From assembly GCA_900469965.1 (NCBI GenBank), contig UBZP01000017.1:434001-498000 (forward strand): DNA of 64,000 bases, given 5' to 3'. This document shows, piece by piece, positions 60,601 to 64,000 of the stretch. Each line of letters begins with the position of its first letter. The first letter of the stretch is position 1. The DNA comes from Hyphomicrobiales bacterium (GTDB taxonomy: Bacteria > Pseudomonadota > Alphaproteobacteria > Rhizobiales > Rhizobiaceae). The notes under the pieces were generated by a model. The model saw nothing but the letters and a program-made list of their open reading frames with translations. It had not been told where the DNA came from and ran no database searches. A program made the translations under genes and the position numbers.

Positions 60601-62316
60601 ATCGCCTCCCTGACGCCGAACCAGATCGCCGCCCTGAAGGCGGATCAGGTCGGTGCCCTGACGCTCGCCCAGGTGCAGGTGCTGTCGCCGGGTCAGATCG
60701 CGGCGCTGACCGCCACCCAGGTGGCCGCGCTGCCGCCGGAGAACGTCGCGGCGCTTTCCATCGACCAGCTGGCCGCGCTGAGCACCAAGGCGATCCCCGG
60801 CCTGACGGCAAGCCAGATCGCGAGCCTGACCCCCAGCCAGGTCGACGCGTTCTCGGCCACGCAGATCGCGGCCCTGACCGCAACGCAGCTCGGCGCCATG
60901 TCGCCTGAGCAACTGGCGACGTTCTCGCCCGAAGACATTCCGGCGATCGGCACGGGCGCCGTCCCCGGGATTTCCGACGAGAATCTCGCCGGTCTCCCCG
61001 TCGAACAGATAAAGGCGCTGACCACGGCCCAGATCGCAGCCCTCAAGCCGAGCCAGATCCGCTCGCTGACATCGGCGCAGCTCGCGGCCCTGTCAGCGGC
61101 CCAGATCGGCGCCCTCAGCGCGACCCAGCTGGCGGCGCTGTCGCCGGACCGGATCGCCGATCTTACCACCACCCAGATCGCCGCGCTCAACCCGAAGGCG
61201 ATCGCCGGCCTGTCCGCAGAGCAGGTGACCGCGCTGACGCCGACGCAGGTGGATGCGCTCTCGACCGCGCAGATCGGTGCGCTCACGGCAACGCAGATCG
61301 CGGCACTCAGCGCGGAGGATCTGGCGACGTTCTCGACCGCCGACCTGGCGGCGATCAGTGCGGCGGGCATTGCCGGGATGTCGGCCACGCAACTCGGCTC
61401 GCTCGGCCCGGACCAGATCGCCAGCCTGACGGCCGCGCAGATCGCGGCGCTGACGACCGAGCAGATCGGCGCCCTGTCGCCGGCGCAGGTCGGAGCCCTG
61501 ACGACGACGCAGGTGCGTGCGCTGACCGCAACCCAGGTCGCCGCCCTGACGAGCGCGGGTCTCGCAGCCCTGTCGACCGGGCAGATCGCGGCGCTCGATC
61601 CGAAGGCCATTCCCGGCCTGACGGCATCGCAGATCGGCGCGCTGACCCCGTCGCAGATCGATGCGTTCACCACGAGCCAGCTCGCCGCCCTGACGGCGAC
61701 GCAGGTCGCAGCGCTCGGACCGGATGATATCGCCACATTCGCGCCTGCCGACATCGCGGCCATCACCGCGGCGGCGATCACCGGCCTGTCGACCGAGAAT
61801 ATCGCGGCCCTCGATCATGAACAGCTGACGGCGCTGACGACGGGCCAGATCTCCAGCCTGACCTACTATCAGCTGAAGGCCCTGAGCACGGACCAGATCA
61901 GCGCGCTCACCCCCGGCCAGATCGGCGCCCTGAACCCCGTGCAGGTGGCCGCGCTCGGAACCGAGAAGATCCCGGCGCTCTCCACCGAACAGATCGCCGC
62001 ACTGTCGCCCAAGGCCGTGGCCGGCCTGACCACGGCCCAGATCGCGGCTCTGAGCACGGCCCAGGCGGAGGCGCTGACGCCTGCCCAGGTCGCCGGTCTC
62101 ACCGCGGAACAGATGGCGGCACTGAGCTCGGACAACCTGCGGACCTTCTCGACCGAGGACATCGCAGCGGTGAGCAAGACCGCGATCTCGGGCCTGACGG
62201 TGCTGAACATCAAGAGCCTGAGGCGCGAGCAACTGCAGGCGATCACGCCCACGCAGATGGAAGGGCTGAGCTCGCAGCAGATCGCGGCGATCATCGCGGC
62301 CTACGAAGCCTTCTAG
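57661..62316 (+). CDS. Giant octapeptide-repeat protein, unknown function
   Basis: 1551 residues, of which all but the first seven fall into 193 uninterrupted octads of the form L-(S/T)-x-x-Q-(I/V)-x-(A/G/S), for example LTPEQVAA and LSTAQIGA. A second order is superimposed: every 17 octads (136 residues) the same special units recur. These are FSxxDIAA then I-x-x-x-A-(I/L)-x-G (units 1-2), an NV/NI unit (3), LKxxQIAA (6), L(P/G)xDxIxA (10), LSxKAIxG (12), a QxEA/QxDA unit (14) and LSxEDLAT (17). There are 16 leading octads, ten full super-repeats and a final seven ending in IIAAYEAF. I found no cysteine, one tryptophan, no signal peptide and no membrane segment. Each S/T-x-x-Q resembles a helix N-cap, so a helical solenoid or rod is plausible. 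It is monocistronic, with GAGGG upstream. Confidence 0.85.
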   Translation: MTSIVASMSTTQIRSLPASTIASWTEEDAAALTAAQAGALTSSQVAALSAKVVASLSASQMSALSPQAVIGLNLDQLAALSTDKIASLTTSQVAALSTSQIVGLSSKQAEALTSAQVASLSAAQIAALSSKDLATFSEADIAAITPAALRGMSAEAVASLTPEQVAAMTPAQIAALKGDQIASLTPDHIAVLNASQIGALTATQVASLSGESLAAFSPEQIAALSPKAIVGLTVGQVASLSLEQTGALTPTQIASLSLKQVSALSAEQLGTFSPADIKMISTKAIAGLSAANVASLSLEQVSALAPGQIAVMAASQLAALSPEQVGALSTAQVAALTPTQLAALPVDSIAALSGEQIAALSGNAVAGLTPAQISSMSPEQTEALTKAQVARLGARQIAALTPDQLATFSPDKIAAITPVALSGLSADNVATLTVDQVSALTPSQIASLKGGQIAALTTSQVQAMTTTQFRALSAAQVSALPGDRIAALTTDQLAALSPRAIAGLTPGQITALSQAQIGSLTTTQVAYLSSKQIAAFSPDQLEGLSSAQIAAIGATALSGLGPEDVAALTLDQVSALSPGQIAALKTNQIAALTSEQLERLSSAQIGALSAAQIAAVPADRISALSDEQISALTTRAVAGLTAGQIAALSPGQIDALSTAQIGALTSTQLAALSAEALATFSAKDIAAISPKALPGLSPANVGSLSADQLAALTAAQVASLKPAQVAALSPSQVSALTPAQVGALTAAQVSALGIEHIRALSTEQVSALTTKAIVGLTAAQIAALSPVQAEALTATQVGSLSLAQVAALEAEDLAAFSAADIAAISAKAIGGLSAANIALLSPEQVAALTPSQIAALKPAQVAALSPSQVEALTATQVRALSASQVAALGVDSIQALSIEQIAALSVKAVGGLTAAQVAALGPEQTEAFTAAQIGGLTAAQVAALEAEDLATFTPEEIAAIPAAAISGMTRENIAALSLDQIASLTPNQIAALKADQVGALTLAQVQVLSPGQIAALTATQVAALPPENVAALSIDQLAALSTKAIPGLTASQIASLTPSQVDAFSATQIAALTATQLGAMSPEQLATFSPEDIPAIGTGAVPGISDENLAGLPVEQIKALTTAQIAALKPSQIRSLTSAQLAALSAAQIGALSATQLAALSPDRIADLTTTQIAALNPKAIAGLSAEQVTALTPTQVDALSTAQIGALTATQIAALSAEDLATFSTADLAAISAAGIAGMSATQLGSLGPDQIASLTAAQIAALTTEQIGALSPAQVGALTTTQVRALTATQVAALTSAGLAALSTGQIAALDPKAIPGLTASQIGALTPSQIDAFTTSQLAALTATQVAALGPDDIATFAPADIAAITAAAITGLSTENIAALDHEQLTALTTGQISSLTYYQLKALSTDQISALTPGQIGALNPVQVAALGTEKIPALSTEQIAALSPKAVAGLTTAQIAALSTAQAEALTPAQVAGLTAEQMAALSSDNLRTFSTEDIAAVSKTAISGLTVLNIKSLRREQLQAITPTQMEGLSSQQIAAIIAAYEAF
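58066..62145 (+). repeat. Ten tandem 408-base super-repeats (17 octads each)
   Basis: Super-repeats begin at 58066 and then every 408 bases (58474, 58882, 59290 and so on), each opening with an FSxxDIAA unit; the fourth instead opens LSSAQIAA. An eleventh partial copy starts at 62146. The count 7 + 16x8 + 10x136 + 7x8 equals 1551 exactly, so no indel has broken the register. DNA copies differ at many positions, so the array is old or has been under selection at the protein level. Confidence 0.92.
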
Positions 62317-62420
62317 AGCATTTCAGTGAAATCCAGTTCGGATTTCACGCCTGGACAATGCGTTAGAACAAGAAGTTAGAGCATTTCCGGTGAACCCGCG
62401 CTCACCGGGAATGCTCTAAG
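62314..62420. repeat. Paired palindromes of the Rhizobiaceae intergenic-repeat type
   Basis: Two dyads follow the octad-repeat stop at once. The first is GTGAAATCC (62326-62334) / GGATTTCAC (62340-62348), perfect. The second is TTAGAGCATTTCCGGTGA (62376-62393) / TCACCGGGAATGCTCTAA (62402-62419), 18 bases with one mismatch. Both are preceded by AGAGCATTTC. AGAGCATTTC-type palindromic mosaics are common between genes in Rhizobium, Sinorhizobium and Agrobacterium (RIME-like). They may also end transcription of the long gene, though no U tract follows. Confidence 0.75.
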
Positions 62421-62533
62421 GCCTCGTGGCGGGTCCGTGAAGGCGGACGGGGTTCATCGAAGACGCCGCCGGGGCAATGCCGGGCGGACAGGAGGCCTCC
62501 CCCGGATGAATTCGGCCGGGGCCGCGGCAGCCA

Positions 62534-63256
62534 CTAGTGTTCCCTCAGCCAGTCCTGCAGCTCCGCTTCGGCGCGCTCGAGCGCGCTGTAGTTCAGCAGC
62601 TTCCTCAGGAACGCCACCGTGACGGCGCGTGCGCGCAGGTTGAAGCGGCTGTCGTCCGGGTCGGCGGCGGTGGTCTGGTAGACCTCCAGCTTGTCGTAGA
62701 GGTGCTGCAGCCGGTTCTGCACGCTGCGCAGCGAGAGATTTCGCCGCCGCGCGATCGCCCGGTCGGTCAGGCCGAGCGCGATGTCGACCAGCACTTCGTA
62801 TTCGGAATCGGTGAAGCTGCGGGCGTGGCTGAGGCTCTTCTGCTGCAGGCCGCGCACCTCGCGATCGATCACGCATTGGCTTTCGACGAAGATCGAGCGC
62901 AGCGCCAGCTTCAGCCGTTCGTCGGAGGCTGATTTCAGCACGTATCCATAGGCCGCCCCGTCGGGAACGATGCGCGACACGCCGCGGACATAGGCCTCGT
63001 CGGAATAGTTCGACCAGAACAGGATGCGCGTCTCCGGGCGCTCCTTCCAGATGGCGCGGGCCGCCTCGATGCCGTTCCGGTTTGCCATCTGCAAGTCCAT
63101 CACGATGTGGGCGGAGCGATGATCCCGGGCGAGCCGCTCGCCGGCAATCCCGTTCTCGGCCTCGATGACGGTGTCGCATTCGGGCAATGCCGCGCTGACC
63201 GCCTCGTGCAGATACGAGCGGTGCAGCGGGTCGTCTTCCACGATCAGAACCTTCAT
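62534..63256 (-). CDS. Two-component response regulator, NarL/LuxR type
   Basis: 240 residues: receiver domain about 1-125 with acidic pocket VEDD, phosphoacceptor D in IVMDLQMANRNG and conserved K in YVLKSAS; LuxR helix-turn-helix about 145-205 (FTDSEYEVLVDIALGLTDRAIARRRNLSLRSVQNRLQHLYDKLEV). The start overlaps the kinase stop by ATGA, so kinase and regulator are made together. The targets are unknown. The octad-repeat gene and the RND pump are upstream on the opposite strand, which makes them candidates only by proximity. Confidence 0.9.
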   Translation of the reverse strand: MKVLIVEDDPLHRSYLHEAVSAALPECDTVIEAENGIAGERLARDHRSAHIVMDLQMANRNGIEAARAIWKERPETRILFWSNYSDEAYVRGVSRIVPDGAAYGYVLKSASDERLKLALRSIFVESQCVIDREVRGLQQKSLSHARSFTDSEYEVLVDIALGLTDRAIARRRNLSLRSVQNRLQHLYDKLEVYQTTAADPDDSRFNLRARAVTVAFLRKLLNYSALERAEAELQDWLREH

Positions 63257-64000
63257 TGCGCGTCCTTCGTCGCCATGTCGTCGTCCAGTCCGGGTCGGCC
63301 GAGCGACAGCTGCACGGTCACCGTCGTGCCGCGATTGCCGCGTCCGGGCCCGAGCGCGAACTTCGCCGATATCAGCCGCGCCCGCGTCTTCATGTTGTCG
63401 ATGCCGCCGCCGATGCGGCGGCGCCTGTCTGTCAGGCCGTTGCCGTCGTCGGTCGTCTCGATTTCGACCTGCCCGTTGGCGACCCGCAGCCGCACGGTGA
63501 TCGACATCGGCTGGGCGTGGCGAACGGCATTGTTGATCGCTTCCTGGGTGATGCGGAAGAGGGCGACGCTGACGGTCGGCTCGAGATCGTCGAGGGCGCC
63601 CGCGGTTTCGTCGATCAACGCCCATTCGATCGGTGTGCCGCTGTCGCGGACCGACCGGTCGAGATGGTTCTCCAGCGCCTGGGCGAGGCCGAAGAGCTGC
63701 AAGACCGACGGCTTTGCTTCCTCGATGATCTGCCGCAGGTCCTGCATGCAGTGCTGCAGGCCGCGCGACACCGGCTCGAGCGCCGCCCCTGTCAGCTCGC
63801 CCGATTTCGCCAGCCGGTCGATCCGGCGCGACAGGCGCGTCAGGTCGGCGAGCGTCTGGTCGTGCAGGTCCATGCCGATGCGCTGGCGCTCCTGCTCCAG
63901 CGCCTCGGTCAGTTTCAGCGCGCCCTGCCGCAACCCCTCCTCCCGTGCCCGTGCTTCCGCCTCGACGATGGCCGACAGCTGCGCCTGCTCGGCTGCGCGC
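63253..64000 (-). CDS. Sensor histidine kinase, NarX/DegS type, C-terminal part
   Basis: The 3' 248 codons of a kinase whose N-terminus lies beyond the window edge. A coiled-coil region (AAEQAQLSAIVEAEARAREEGL) leads into the HisKA_3 dimerisation domain with the phosphorylated histidine in RQRIGMDLHDQTLADLTRL. The HATPase domain follows with N-box ITQEAINNAVRHAQ, G1 DDGNG and the second glycine box GIDNMKTRARLISA. The sensor input domain is not visible, so the signal cannot be inferred. Confidence 0.9.
   Translation of the reverse strand, partial: RAAEQAQLSAIVEAEARAREEGLRQGALKLTEALEQERQRIGMDLHDQTLADLTRLSRRIDRLAKSGELTGAALEPVSRGLQHCMQDLRQIIEEAKPSVLQLFGLAQALENHLDRSVRDSGTPIEWALIDETAGALDDLEPTVSVALFRITQEAINNAVRHAQPMSITVRLRVANGQVEIETTDDGNGLTDRRRRIGGGIDNMKTRARLISAKFALGPGRGNRGTTVTVQLSLGRPGLDDDMATKDAQ

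Noticed and set aside
58987-60912. 641-codon minus-strand frame inside the octad-repeat gene, plus other long antisense frames there
   Set aside because: They mirror the 24-base periodicity of the plus-strand repeats; the plus frame has the ribosome site, a clean start and the exact octad count.
57661-62316. Possible CRISPR or satellite array because of 24-base and 408-base periodicity
   Set aside because: There are no identical direct repeats with unique spacers; periodicity is at the protein level within one intact reading frame and DNA copies diverge.

Overview
The window is a GC-rich, gene-dense stretch whose content and architecture suggest a rhizobial alphaproteobacterium (Rhizobiaceae-like, perhaps Shinella, Rhizobium or Agrobacterium relatives). 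The reasons are the many ABC uptake operons, an Aap-type amino-acid transporter, the aldarate dehydratase route, and palindromes of the kind scattered between genes in Rhizobiaceae (62314-62420). The genus is an inference. No rRNA, tRNA, insertion sequence, CRISPR array or replication origin was seen.

Region A (1-19.0 kb) is an aldarate (hexarate) uptake and catabolism locus. It holds the tail of a LacI regulator, glucarate dehydratase (gudD) divergent from a GntR/FCD regulator, a DMT exporter, and a peptide-type ABC transporter (two permeases and a fused double ATPase) with a 2-hydroxyacid dehydrogenase. A second GntR/FCD regulator is divergent from a long operon: IlvD/Edd dehydratase, galactarate/talarate dehydratase, RraA-fold protein, ketoglutarate-semialdehyde dehydrogenase, kdgD and a second DHDPS-family lyase. 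The transporter's binding protein follows under its own promoter, then an Ldh2-family dehydrogenase. Glucarate and galactarate would both converge on 5-dehydro-4-deoxyglucarate, then KdgD, then 2-oxoglutarate. The same 17-base element, TCAACTG(A/G)AATATTAGT, precedes both the catabolic operon and the binding-protein gene, and its AATATTAGT core is in the gudD/gntR promoter.

Region B (19.1-49.3 kb) is an organosulfur-scavenging island. It has a Tat-exported NitT/TauT-type ABC operon ending in an O-acetylhomoserine sulfhydrylase and a 2-oxoglutarate/Fe(II) oxygenase; tauABC; an Rrf2 regulator with four clustered cysteines; a DszA-type flavin monooxygenase in one operon with a LIV-type transporter and an SfnB/DszC-type enzyme; ssuACB facing ssuD; an aapJQM transporter with no ATPase gene; a second SfnB-type enzyme; a beta-propeller protein; and a flavin reductase. 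Several promoters share an AT-rich element (ATCCATAAWWTYTATA or TAAATTCTATAG), suggesting a common sulfur-starvation regulon.

Region C (49.4-64 kb) holds an FAD/NAD(P)-binding oxidoreductase, an orphan 5'-leader with a 20-codon reading frame, and a LysR - lipase-like - RND pump cluster resembling Burkholderia ceoR-llpE-ceoAB. In that cluster the lipase-like protein has lost its catalytic serine and histidine. Next is a striking 1551-residue protein built of 193 uninterrupted octapeptides arranged in 136-residue (17-octad) super-repeats, then paired palindromes and a NarL-type two-component system cut by the window edge.
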